A stretch of DNA of 61,988 nucleotides from CAYLKS01 sp964384205 [NCBI: uncultured bacterium] (GTDB lineage: Bacteria > JAGOEH01), in assembly GCA_964384205.1 (NCBI GenBank), contig CAYLKS010000010.1, positions 1 to 61,988 on the forward strand. Reading direction: 5' to 3'. The notes beneath the pieces are model-generated. The model made no database searches, was not told where the DNA came from, and saw nothing but the letters and a program-made list of their open reading frames with translations. Position 1 is the first letter of the stretch. The number at the start of each line of letters is the position of its first letter. The position numbers and the translations under genes were made by a program. This document shows, piece by piece, positions 9,620-18,183 of the stretch.

Positions 9620-10365
9620 GAAAAGGAGTTTCTACAAGCATTATAAAAAGCAATATTGATTTATTGCATAAATTACCGGATGCAGATTTATATGAACTCG
9701 GCTTTTTTAATGCTGAAGATCTGGACAGAATAAAATCATTTATTAATCAAAAAAATACAAGTTTCGGTATTCATTGTCCTTTTGTTTATAGGTTTCCTCG
9801 TCATCCTCATTTGACTTCAATGGATAATGCAAAAAGAAAAAAGACAATGGAGATTATTGAAAAATGTGCTATTTTATCTAAAGACCTCAAGGCAGAGTAT
9901 ATTGTTGTTCATTTCCCAGATTCTTATCAAAATGAAAACTGGTTAATGTTATTAGATTATATAAAATCTTTTTTATCGCATATTAATCACATCATTCCGG
10001 TTAGAATAGAAAATGTTTATTTTAATAAGTATTTTCATTCTTATAGAGATTATCTGAGATTTTTTGAAGATACAGAATTTACTTTTTGTGTAGATATAGG
10101 CCATTTATTAATGGATGCTGAATATTTTAGATTTAATCCTCTTGAATTCATAAAAAAAACAAAAAATTTTATTTCTGAATTTCATATTTATTATGCTGAT
10201 ATTAGAAGTTATAAAAAGTGTCATCATAAGCCATGGAAGGAAGATGAAAATTTTTTACGAATTTTAAATTTTATTAAATCTTTTGATTGTGATATGGTAA
10301 TAGAACCTACACCTTATTGTAATGAAGGATTGGATAAACTATTAATTTATTGGAGGAATTTATAA
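9616..10365 (+). CDS. xylose-isomerase-like TIM-barrel protein in the thiamine operon
   Basis: 249 residues, no signal peptide. It looks like a sugar-phosphate isomerase/AP-endonuclease-2-type TIM barrel: [46 protein letters not shown] and MVIEPTPYC sit at the expected strand ends, and the His/Glu/Asp residues of the divalent-metal site appear retained. I cannot assign a substrate. It lies between thiC and thiDN with overlaps on both sides (ATGA and TAATG), so it is translated with them. A thiamine-linked job, such as metabolite repair, a phosphatase or an isomerase step, is inference only. Confidence 0.7.
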   Translation: MRKGVSTSIIKSNIDLLHKLPDADLYELGFFNAEDLDRIKSFINQKNTSFGIHCPFVYRFPRHPHLTSMDNAKRKKTMEIIEKCAILSKDLKAEYIVVHFPDSYQNENWLMLLDYIKSFLSHINHIIPVRIENVYFNKYFHSYRDYLRFFEDTEFTFCVDIGHLLMDAEYFRFNPLEFIKKTKNFISEFHIYYADIRSYKKCHHKPWKEDENFLRILNFIKSFDCDMVIEPTPYCNEGLDKLLIYWRNL

Positions 10366-11561
10366 TGAAAGTTGCTATTATATCCGGTATTGATCCATCG
10401 GGTAATGCGGGATTTATCCAGGATGTTAGCCTTTTATCTTCTCTGGGGATTCAGGTATGCGGCACAATTGGTACTTTTACTACTCAATCATATGATGAAG
10501 TTATTGATTTTAGATTTAGAAATATTGAGGAAATAATAAAGGATTTAGAATATGTTGGGGATTTTGACGTTATAAAAGTTGGGTTAGCAGATCCCGCACT
10601 TATAAAAGTGTTAAAAGAAAGATTTGATAAAACTATAGTGTGGAATATTATTTTAAAATCTACTTCAGGGAAACAGTTTATCAAAGCTGATGATATAAAA
10701 AATTATTTAAGTTTTGCAGATTATGTTATATTGAATTCTGTTGAGGTAGAGGAATTAGGTGAAAAAAGAAAAAATTTTATTGTTACAGGTGGGCATAGAG
10801 GCACTGATAAAATAATAGTAGAGTACGACAATAAATATTTTGAATCTGAAAAAATTGATGGAAGTTTTAGAGGTACTGGATGTGTTTTTTCTTCAATGAT
10901 AGCGGGTTTTTTATCTATGAAATATAAAATTGATGAAGCAATCAATAGTTCCTTGTATTTTATGGTATATTATCTGAAAAAATCTCAAAGGAAAGTGGAC
11001 ATTCAGAATATAGCAAGGGAATGGCTCAAGTATGATTTATTGCAAAAATTAGAAAAGATATTGCCATATTATTTAGAAATATCAGAATACACAGTACCTG
11101 AAGTTGGGCAAAATATTTCTTATGCCCTTCCGTGGGCAGAAAATGAATCAGATGTTGCAAAATTTCCAGGACGAATCAGGCTTTGTAGGGGTAAAGGAGC
11201 AGTTATTTCATGTGCATCCTTTGATGATTCTTCTCATACTGCAAGAATGACTCTGGAGATGATGAAAAAATTCCCACATATTAGAACAACTGTAAATATT
11301 CGATATGAAGAAAGTTATATAAAAAAAGCTATAGAGAAAGGTTATATTATAAAAAAACATAATAGAGAAAAAGAGCCAGAGGAGGTAATGAAAAAAGAAG
11401 GTTCATCATTAAGATGGGGAATTTACAATATTGTAAACGATATGGAAGTACCACCAGATTTTATCTGGGACGATGGATATTGGGGTAAGGAACCTATGAT
11501 TAGGGTTTTTGGAAGGAATCCAGAAGAAGTATTGAACAAAATCAAAGATATAATTTTTTGA
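10365..11561 (+). CDS. thiDN: bifunctional HMP(-P) kinase / thiamine-phosphate synthase (ThiD-ThiN fusion)
   Basis: 398 residues from ATG 10365, preceded by GGAGG; the longer TTG frame at 10350 only reads through that ribosome site. N-terminal half is a ThiD kinase (ISGIDPSGNAGFIQD, NSVEVEEL, GSFRGTGC anion-hole motif near 170-180). C-terminal half (about 230-398) is ThiN, the archaeal-type thiamine-phosphate synthase that replaces ThiE: VGQNISYALPWAE, DVAKFPGRIRLC, FDDSSHTARM, SSLRWGIYN, DGYWGKEPMIRVFG. ThiD supplies HMP pyrophosphate and ThiN couples it to the thiazole made by Thi4. Fusion of these domains is typical of archaea, Thermotogales and some anaerobes. Confidence 0.93.
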   Translation: MKVAIISGIDPSGNAGFIQDVSLLSSLGIQVCGTIGTFTTQSYDEVIDFRFRNIEEIIKDLEYVGDFDVIKVGLADPALIKVLKERFDKTIVWNIILKSTSGKQFIKADDIKNYLSFADYVILNSVEVEELGEKRKNFIVTGGHRGTDKIIVEYDNKYFESEKIDGSFRGTGCVFSSMIAGFLSMKYKIDEAINSSLYFMVYYLKKSQRKVDIQNIAREWLKYDLLQKLEKILPYYLEISEYTVPEVGQNISYALPWAENESDVAKFPGRIRLCRGKGAVISCASFDDSSHTARMTLEMMKKFPHIRTTVNIRYEESYIKKAIEKGYIIKKHNREKEPEEVMKKEGSSLRWGIYNIVNDMEVPPDFIWDDGYWGKEPMIRVFGRNPEEVLNKIKDIIF

Positions 11562-11613
11562 TATGGAACATAGATAGGTATTTTTATGTTAAAAAATAAA
11601 AAAAGGAAGAAAT

Positions 11614-12600
11614 ATGTATTTGTTTGATGAAAATCGTTATAATAAGTTGGAGTATAGAAAATGTGGGAATAGTGGTTTATATCTTCCACCAATTTCATTA
11701 GGATTATGGCATAATTTTGGAGGGTATGATGTTTTTGAGCAGGGTAGAGAAATTATATTGAAGGCTTTTGATTCAGGAATAACTCATTTTGATTTAGCAA
11801 ATAATTATGGACCTCCTCCTGGTAGTGCAGAGGAAACATTTGGTAAGATTTTGAAAAATGATTTACGAAATCATCGAGATGAATTGATTATTTCTACTAA
11901 AGCAGGATGGAGAATGTGGCCTGGCCCTTATGGAGATGGTGGTAGTAAAAAATATTTAATTGCAAGTCTGGATCAGAGTTTGAGAAGGTTGGGAGTAGAT
12001 TATGTGGATATTTTTTATTCTCATAGATTTGATGGAAATACCCCTTTAGATGAAACTATAGAAGCTTTATATGCCATTGTGCATCAAGGTAAAGCTCTTT
12101 ATGTAGGTATTTCTTCTTATAGTGATGAACAGACAAAGCAGGTTGTTAATATTTTGAAAAAATATAAAATAAAATTATTAGTGCATCAACCATCATATTC
12201 TCTTTTAAATAGAGGAATTGAAAATAGATTGGTAAATGTTCTTCAACAGTATAAAATAGGTTGTGTAACTTTTTCCCCATTAGCTCAGGGATTATTAACA
12301 GGAAAATATCTAAATGGTATTCCAAAAGATTCAAGAGCAGCAAATCCTTATGGATATTTAAAAAAAGAGGCTATAACAGAAGATAAATTAGAAAAAGTTA
12401 AGAAATTAAATGAAATTGCTAAAAATAGAGGTCAAACTTTAGCTCAAATGTCTATTGCCTGGATTTTATCTCATGATTTTGTAACATCTGTTTTAGTCGG
12501 TTGTCGGACTCTTGAGCAATTTAATGAAAATCTTGATTCTTTAAAAAATATAAACTTTACAAAAGAAGAATTAAATTTAATTGATGAAATTACTAAATAA
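11614..12600 (+). CDS. aldo/keto reductase (YghZ/GpR-like)
   Basis: 328 residues, NADPH-dependent TIM-barrel oxidoreductase of the AKR14-like branch (L-glyceraldehyde 3-phosphate reductase type). Seen: SLGLWHNFGGYD, HFDLANNYGPPPGSAEE (catalytic Asp and Tyr), ISTKAGWRMWPGPYG (catalytic Lys), YVDIFYSHRFDG, and C-terminal SVLVGCRTLEQFNEN for NADPH binding. Physiological substrate unknown; detoxification of small aldehydes fits the family. It starts 52 bases after thiDN with its own AAGGAAG site; no clear terminator or promoter separates it, so co-transcription is possible. Confidence 0.88.
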   Translation: MYLFDENRYNKLEYRKCGNSGLYLPPISLGLWHNFGGYDVFEQGREIILKAFDSGITHFDLANNYGPPPGSAEETFGKILKNDLRNHRDELIISTKAGWRMWPGPYGDGGSKKYLIASLDQSLRRLGVDYVDIFYSHRFDGNTPLDETIEALYAIVHQGKALYVGISSYSDEQTKQVVNILKKYKIKLLVHQPSYSLLNRGIENRLVNVLQQYKIGCVTFSPLAQGLLTGKYLNGIPKDSRAANPYGYLKKEAITEDKLEKVKKLNEIAKNRGQTLAQMSIAWILSHDFVTSVLVGCRTLEQFNENLDSLKNINFTKEELNLIDEITK

Positions 12601-12633
12601 ATTATTTTATTAATAAATAGAAAAAAGGAAAAC

Positions 12634-12662
12634 TTGACAAAATAAATAATTTTTGTTAAGTT
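12634..12662 (+). promoter_or_regulatory. promoter of the MEMO/DUF2851/peptidase operon
   Basis: TTGACA at 12634-12639, 17 bases, TAAGTT at 12657-12662; predicted start about 12669, with AGGAG before the ATG at 12698. Confidence 0.5.
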
Positions 12663-12697
12663 ATATTAAGATAGCTTTTTTAATAGGAGTGCAGTGT

Positions 12698-13627
12698 ATG
12701 AAGAATGTAGTAATATTTATTATAGTTATTTTAATAAATAATTTAACATATGGAGGCGATATGGATAAAATATTTAAAGCGCCCGGTGCAGGCAGATGGT
12801 ATCCATCTTTTGTTAATCAGCTTGAAAATGCCATCTCAATTTATTTATCAAAAGTAAAAATTGATAGTGAATTTAAAAATAAGAAGCTGGTTGCTGCAAT
12901 TTCTCCTCATGCAGGTTATCAATTCTCTGGTTTAGGTAATGCATATTCTTATAAACTACTGGAAGGCAAAAAATATAAACGAATTTTTGTAATAGGACCA
13001 TCTCATTATATTTATGTTAATAAAGCATGTTTATTAGATGCTTCTATTTATAATACTCCTTTAGGAGATATTAAAATAGATACTCAAATTTGTAATGAAT
13101 TAAGTAAAAATCCTAATTTTAAATTTGAATTTGAAGCTTTTCAATATGAACATTCTACTGATAATCAGATTCCATTTATTCAATATGTTTTGGGAAATGA
13201 GGATATAAAAATTATACCGATTATTGTTGGTGAAATTGATTTAAAAGCAGCTCAGGCTATTGCAGATGAGATAAGAAAATATATTGATGATAATACCTTT
13301 GTAGCTATTAGTTCAGATTTTACCCATTATGGAATGAATTTTAATTATTTGCCATTTCCAATTAATGACAAGACAAGAAAAAATTTAGAAAAGCTTGATA
13401 TGGGTGCTGTAGAATTTATTAAAAATTTTGATGCTGAAGGTTTTGATGATTATATCACTAAAACAGGTGCTACAATATGTGGTAGAAATCCAATTAAAAT
13501 TTTGTTATATTTATTTAACAATAAAGAATATGACGCAAAATTATTGCACTATTATACTTCTGGAGATGAAAATAATGATTATTCTTTATCTGTTTCTTAT
13601 GTATCTTTAGGTATATTTAAAAAGTAA
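12698..13627 (+). CDS. MEMO-family protein (AmmeMemoRadiSam system protein B type), exported
   Basis: 309 residues from ATG 12698; the in-frame TTG at 12653 lies inside the promoter region. The fold resembles extradiol dioxygenases. The family triad is present: His in SPHAGYQFSG, His in GPSHYIYV and Cys in GATICGRNPI; EHSTDNQIPF and SSDFTHYG are also conserved. Unusually for this normally cytoplasmic family it starts with a signal-peptide-like segment (about residues 1-18, ending LTYGG), so it is predicted periplasmic. The usual partners (AMMECR1 domain, radical SAM protein) are not nearby. Biochemical activity is not established for bacterial members. Confidence 0.85.
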   Translation: MKNVVIFIIVILINNLTYGGDMDKIFKAPGAGRWYPSFVNQLENAISIYLSKVKIDSEFKNKKLVAAISPHAGYQFSGLGNAYSYKLLEGKKYKRIFVIGPSHYIYVNKACLLDASIYNTPLGDIKIDTQICNELSKNPNFKFEFEAFQYEHSTDNQIPFIQYVLGNEDIKIIPIIVGEIDLKAAQAIADEIRKYIDDNTFVAISSDFTHYGMNFNYLPFPINDKTRKNLEKLDMGAVEFIKNFDAEGFDDYITKTGATICGRNPIKILLYLFNNKEYDAKLLHYYTSGDENNDYSLSVSYVSLGIFKK

Positions 13628-13630
13628 TAA

Positions 13631-14941
13631 ATGGTTATGACAGAAAAATATTTATATTTTATCTGGGATTCTATTTTATTTAAAAATGAGAATTTAAAAA
13701 CAGAAGCAGGAAATGATATAACAGTTATTTATCCAGGTACTTATAATAAAAATGATGGACCAGATTTTAAAAATGCTCGACTTGTTTTGAAAAATCAGAT
13801 TATAATTGGTGATGTTGAAATAGAAATTGATTCACTTAATTGGTTTAAACACAACCATTATCTTAATGATAATTTTAATAATGTGAAATTGATAGTAGTG
13901 TGGCATCATAATTTAAATAATAGCAGTAAATTTGACAATATTGAAATTTTAAATTTATCAAAATATTTTGATGAAAGTAATTTATATAAAATTAAGATAA
14001 GAACAGATTCATTAGCTACTGGCAATTCTTATTGTCCTTTTTTTAAAAAAAAGGAACATTTTATTAAAAAATTAGATTATTATGGTAAAAAAAGGTTAAA
14101 CAAAAAATTGTTAAGATTTTCTTATAATTATTCTAAAATTCAGATATTTGATGAACTTTTTTATGATGGTATGTTGGAATCTTTAGGTTATCATAAAAAT
14201 AAGGATAATATGTTAAGAATAGCAATTGAATTACCATTCAGGCAATTAAGGGAAATGTTGGTTTATTTTCAGGAGAGTGAGTACCATTATGTATTGCAGG
14301 CAATTTTTTTATTTTATTTTAATTTGAAAGATTTATTGGTTATTGACAGTGATTATATGTTGATTTTGGAAAATATTAATAAAAAATTGCAGAGATATAT
14401 TAATATCAAACCCGTTAATATAGAATGGAAATTATCAAAAATAAGACCTTATAATCATCCTATAAGAAGGTTAGTATATTTTTCTTATTTTTTGGCTAAT
14501 AATATAAAAAAAGGATTGACGGAAGTTTTTGTTGAAGCTTTCTATAAAGATGAAAATATATTGAAAAATATTTATGAAGTATTAAAATTATCAAGTTATG
14601 ATAATTTTTGGAAGTTTAATTGGGGATGGAAAAAAGAAAAATTATATAAAGAAATATCTCTTATTGGAGATAATAGAATTAAAACAATAGTTTTTAATAT
14701 TATTTTACCATTATTATATTTGTTTTTTGAAGATAAAAATAGTAGAAATGTTATTTATAATTTATTGAAAAATTTTCCTAAATTATCTAATAATTCATCT
14801 CAGGAATTGGTGATGCAACGATATTTAAAGAAAAATAAAAATATAGATATAAAAACGGCTTTACAACAGCAGGGATTATTATATATTTATGAGACATATT
14901 GTAGATATGGAAACTGCTCTAAATGTGTAATTTCAAATTAA
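13631..14941 (+). CDS. DUF2851-family protein
   Basis: 436 residues, cytoplasmic. The N-terminal NDITVIYPGTYNKNDGPDF, ARLVLKNQIIIGDVEIEI, SLNWFKHNHYLN and VVWHH blocks identify DUF2851, a family common in Bacteroidota and relatives. The C-terminus ends with a cysteine cluster, CRYGNCSKC, which could bind a metal. The N-terminal part recalls a nuclease-like fold, but no function is established. Three bases separate it from the MEMO gene and 13 from the next gene, so it is mid-operon. Confidence 0.85.
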   Translation: MVMTEKYLYFIWDSILFKNENLKTEAGNDITVIYPGTYNKNDGPDFKNARLVLKNQIIIGDVEIEIDSLNWFKHNHYLNDNFNNVKLIVVWHHNLNNSSKFDNIEILNLSKYFDESNLYKIKIRTDSLATGNSYCPFFKKKEHFIKKLDYYGKKRLNKKLLRFSYNYSKIQIFDELFYDGMLESLGYHKNKDNMLRIAIELPFRQLREMLVYFQESEYHYVLQAIFLFYFNLKDLLVIDSDYMLILENINKKLQRYINIKPVNIEWKLSKIRPYNHPIRRLVYFSYFLANNIKKGLTEVFVEAFYKDENILKNIYEVLKLSSYDNFWKFNWGWKKEKLYKEISLIGDNRIKTIVFNIILPLLYLFFEDKNSRNVIYNLLKNFPKLSNNSSQELVMQRYLKKNKNIDIKTALQQQGLLYIYETYCRYGNCSKCVISN

Positions 14942-14954
14942 AGAAAGGAGTATT

Positions 14955-16094
14955 ATGATGGATATAGATTTTTTACTAAAAAAATTAGAAGATTATAAAA
15001 GTAGGGTAATATCTGATGCAATTTTATTTAATCAAATACCAACACCGTCATACCATGAAGAATTACGTTCTGAATTTATTGTCAATAGATTGAGAGAGTT
15101 TGGGATTTCAAAAATAGATGTAGATCAAGCTGGGAATGTTATTGTTAAATTTCCAGGAGATATTGCACGAGAAGAAGCGGTATTACTTTTTACACATTTA
15201 GATAATTATAATTATTCACCGGAGCAGAGAATTGTTACTGTTGATACTAAGAGAGCTTATGGGATGGGAATAGGGGATAATAGTCTTGGTGTATCTTCTT
15301 TATTGGTTTTAGCAGAATTTTTTAATAAATATTCAGTTAGTTTTAAACATAATGTAATATTACTTTTTACGGCTGGAAGTAGACCAGAAAAGGATTTTCC
15401 GGGAATTAAATTTTTTCTTCAGAATTTAGATTTTAAAATAACTTATGCTATTGAAATTAATGGAGTTAGTGTAAATAAAATTGGCCATAAGGCAGTAGGA
15501 AAATATCAATATCAAGTTACTTTAAAGACTAAAGGAGGTAATGCCTGGAAAAATTCCGATCAATCATCAGCAATAGAATATTTATCTCGTCTTAATGCAA
15601 GACTACATTATATTGGATGGCCTCCATATCCAAAAACACGTATAAATGTTTTTAGGTTATATGGACGTTCTGAACCTAATACTCTTATCTCAGAAGCTAT
15701 TATGGATTTAGAAATTATGTCTGAAGATGATGAATTTTTAGAATTTGCAAAAAAAATTTTTTTTGGGACAATTAATAAATCTTTTGATTCCTTACATGCA
15801 GATATAAATATTAGACAAATTTCTTTTATACCTCCAGGCGAGATACCTAAATATCATTTTTTAGTTAAGACTGCTTTAGATATTCATGAGAAATTAGGTA
15901 TAAAAAGTGAATTAGATTTGATTAAAGATGAATCATCTATTTTATTAAGTTATGGGATTCCTGTTATATCTTTAGGCATAACAACAGGAGAACGTTCTTT
16001 GTTAGATACAGAATATGTTGACCTGGAGCCTATAAATAATGGATTAAAACAAATTTTTATGGTTATTGCTGAAACTATGAAACATCTTGATTGA
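14955..16094 (+). CDS. M20/M42-like metallopeptidase homologue with altered metal ligands
   Basis: 379 residues, cytoplasmic, with the two-domain M20 layout. FTHLDNY keeps the first His-X-Asp and GIGDNSLGVSSLL the bridging Asp, but the Glu-Glu pair reads SRPEKDF, the dimer-domain His-Ala is GGNAW, and the C-terminal metal His (usually H-S-P-D-E-Y-V) is a Leu in LLDTEYV. I therefore expect weak or no peptidase activity, or a changed substrate. Preceded by AAAGGAG. Lies between DUF2851 and GpgS in one operon. Confidence 0.75.
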   Translation: MMDIDFLLKKLEDYKSRVISDAILFNQIPTPSYHEELRSEFIVNRLREFGISKIDVDQAGNVIVKFPGDIAREEAVLLFTHLDNYNYSPEQRIVTVDTKRAYGMGIGDNSLGVSSLLVLAEFFNKYSVSFKHNVILLFTAGSRPEKDFPGIKFFLQNLDFKITYAIEINGVSVNKIGHKAVGKYQYQVTLKTKGGNAWKNSDQSSAIEYLSRLNARLHYIGWPPYPKTRINVFRLYGRSEPNTLISEAIMDLEIMSEDDEFLEFAKKIFFGTINKSFDSLHADINIRQISFIPPGEIPKYHFLVKTALDIHEKLGIKSELDLIKDESSILLSYGIPVISLGITTGERSLLDTEYVDLEPINNGLKQIFMVIAETMKHLD

Positions 16095-16111
16095 TGAATT
16101 GGGAGGGAAAA

Positions 16112-17080
16112 ATGAATGATTGGATTAATAAACGCACTTTTCACCATTCTCAATTTGAAGATAAACGGAAACTTGTAGAATTAAAAGAGAAGCTTGATTT
16201 AAAAATATCTCTTGCATTTCCGACTCTTAATGAAGAGAAGACTATCGGGAAAGAAATAATGGTTATTAAAACAGAATTGATGGATCGTTTTCCCTTAATT
16301 GATGAGATTGCTGTTATAGATTCAAATTCCATTGACAAAACGAGGGAAATTGCGGAAGAATTTGGGGCAAAAGTTTTTTTATCAGAGTCTATTTTGCCAA
16401 ATTATGGTTCTTATAAAGGCAAAGGAGAAAATTTATGGAAATCTCTTTATGTGCTGGAAGGGGATATTATTGTATGGATAGATGCTGATATACAAAATAT
16501 TCATCCTAAATTTGTTTATGGATTATTAGGTCCATTATTATATTATCCAGATGAAATAAAATATGTTAAAGGATTTTATGAACGACCGATCCAAATGGGA
16601 GATGGAATAAAACCTTCCGGTGGCGGTAGGGTTACAGAAATATTAATCAGACCATTATTCTCGCTTTTTTATCCAGAATTAAGCGGATTAATCCAGCCTT
16701 TGAGTGGGGAATATGCAGGTTGTCGTGAAATATTGGAAAGGTTACCTTTTTCTGTGGGTTATGGAGTTGAAACAGGGCACTTATTGGATATTTTAAATGG
16801 ATATGGAATTGATGTTTTAGCACAGGTAGATTTAGATAAAAGAATTCATAGAAATCAAACTATACAGGCATTAAGCAGGATGTCTTTTGGTATTCTGTTA
16901 ACTTTTATGAAAAGGTTAGAGGCTCATAAAAAAGTAAAATTGTTGACAGAATTAGAAAAATATTATAAATCAATATCTGTTGAAAAAGATAAGCATTATA
17001 TAAATGAAACAGAAATTATTTTTGTAGAACGCCCACCAATGATTGAAATTCCAGAATACAAAAAAAAGTATAAAAAATAA
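16112..17080 (+). CDS. gpgS: glucosyl-3-phosphoglycerate synthase (GT81)
   Basis: 322 residues from ATG 16112, chosen because GGGAGG sits just before it. The enzyme joins glucose from a nucleotide donor to 3-phosphoglycerate, giving glucosylglycerate, a compatible solute and precursor. Seen: HHSQFEDKRKLVELK, SLAFPTLNEEKTIGKE, VIDSNSIDKT, GKGENLWKSLY, WIDADIQN (DxD metal site), LIQPLSGEYAG and GYGVETGHLLDI, all GpgS hallmarks. The partner phosphatase GpgP is not in the window. Ends with a TAATG overlap into the next gene. Confidence 0.9.
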   Translation: MNDWINKRTFHHSQFEDKRKLVELKEKLDLKISLAFPTLNEEKTIGKEIMVIKTELMDRFPLIDEIAVIDSNSIDKTREIAEEFGAKVFLSESILPNYGSYKGKGENLWKSLYVLEGDIIVWIDADIQNIHPKFVYGLLGPLLYYPDEIKYVKGFYERPIQMGDGIKPSGGGRVTEILIRPLFSLFYPELSGLIQPLSGEYAGCREILERLPFSVGYGVETGHLLDILNGYGIDVLAQVDLDKRIHRNQTIQALSRMSFGILLTFMKRLEAHKKVKLLTELEKYYKSISVEKDKHYINETEIIFVERPPMIEIPEYKKKYKK

Positions 17081-17760
17081 TGATATTGGATTTATTGATA
17101 ATACCGCATAATTTATTATTTAACTTTTTGATTAAACAAGATAGTGCTATAATGGAGGTAGAATTATTAAAAAAATTTTATAGTATTGATATGGGAGTCT
17201 TTTCAAATCCAGAAAAGCTTTATTTTTATCATTTTTCGATGTATCATTCTTTATATTTAATGGAAAGAATAATCAATCAAAATAAAAGAAAATATTTTTT
17301 GTATTCCCATTTTATGAATATTAGATTATTAAAGCTTCCACCAGAAGGATATTGCCATTATTATAATGAGAATACAAATATTTTTTGTAAGAAAAAAATA
17401 GAAAATTTGGATTTATCCAGATATTATTGTAAAGAGCATTTTGTTGATACTGATTATATTGATATACTTTCTGATCGTTATTTTTATCTGGATAAGAATA
17501 ATTTGATAAAATTTTCTTATAAAAATATTGAGAATATTTTGAATAAAATAAATAAATATTTTTTCAATGCTCAGGAAATAATGAGTGCATTTAACACACT
17601 TGAAATAAAGCCCAATCAAAATTTAGATAAAAATATGCTGAGAAAACAATTTCTCTATTTAGCTAAAAAGTATCACCCAGATATAATAGGCAATGATTCT
17701 ACTTTTAAAAAAATAAATTCAGCTTATATTTTTTTAAATAAGGTTTTGTTTGAAAAATAG
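17080..17760 (+). CDS. DnaJ-related protein with C-terminal J domain
   Basis: 226 residues. The last 65 residues form a J domain with the HPD tripeptide (AKKYHPDIIG) that stimulates Hsp70 ATPase. The first part resembles the N-terminal region of 'DNAJ-related' proteins (ELLKKFYSIDMGVFSNPEKLY, FYHFSMYHSLYLM) and contains CHY...FCKK...YYCKEHF, a possible zinc site. It is translationally coupled to gpgS (TAATG). Its client and any link to glucosylglycerate are unknown. Confidence 0.75.
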   Translation: MILDLLIIPHNLLFNFLIKQDSAIMEVELLKKFYSIDMGVFSNPEKLYFYHFSMYHSLYLMERIINQNKRKYFLYSHFMNIRLLKLPPEGYCHYYNENTNIFCKKKIENLDLSRYYCKEHFVDTDYIDILSDRYFYLDKNNLIKFSYKNIENILNKINKYFFNAQEIMSAFNTLEIKPNQNLDKNMLRKQFLYLAKKYHPDIIGNDSTFKKINSAYIFLNKVLFEK

Positions 17761-17790
17761 AACTTTTCGTAAAAAAGATAGGAGGATAAT

Positions 17791-18183
17791 ATGAAAATTG
17801 ATGAAGAAAAAATAAAAAATGAATATGCTAAACAAACGGCAGATTTTGATAAATCAAAATTAGATGAACTGCTTAATAAAAAAGAGTTATTAGAAAAATT
17901 TTTGCATAATAAGAAATTTATACAGTTAAAGCAAGATTTAGTAGATTTATATAGTTTAATTTCGGATTATGCAAAAGGTAGATATAAGAATGTCCCATGG
18001 TGGACAATTAGTTCAATAGGAGCTGCTTTATTATATCTAATTAATCCTTTTGATATAATACCTGATTTTATACCTGTATTGGGTTTTATAGATGATTTCT
18101 TTGTTTTATCTTTATGTATTAAAATGACAGAAAATGATATTAAAAAATATAAACAATGGAAAGAGCAAAATTCTGTTAATTAA
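17791..18183 (+). CDS. YkvA/DUF1232-family protein
   Basis: 130 residues. The DUF1232 core is clear: SIGAALLYLINPFDIIPDFIPVLGFIDDFFVLSL, two hydrophobic hairpin segments with the NPFD-IPD signature (residues about 70-105). Family function is unknown; small membrane-associated protein. Own AGGAGG site. It converges with the TPR gene, overlapping its end by eight bases. Confidence 0.85.
   Translation: MKIDEEKIKNEYAKQTADFDKSKLDELLNKKELLEKFLHNKKFIQLKQDLVDLYSLISDYAKGRYKNVPWWTISSIGAALLYLINPFDIIPDFIPVLGFIDDFFVLSLCIKMTENDIKKYKQWKEQNSVN

Noticed and set aside
10484-10945. Two minus-strand ORFs within the ThiD half of thiDN
   Set aside because: Shadows of a strongly supported gene.
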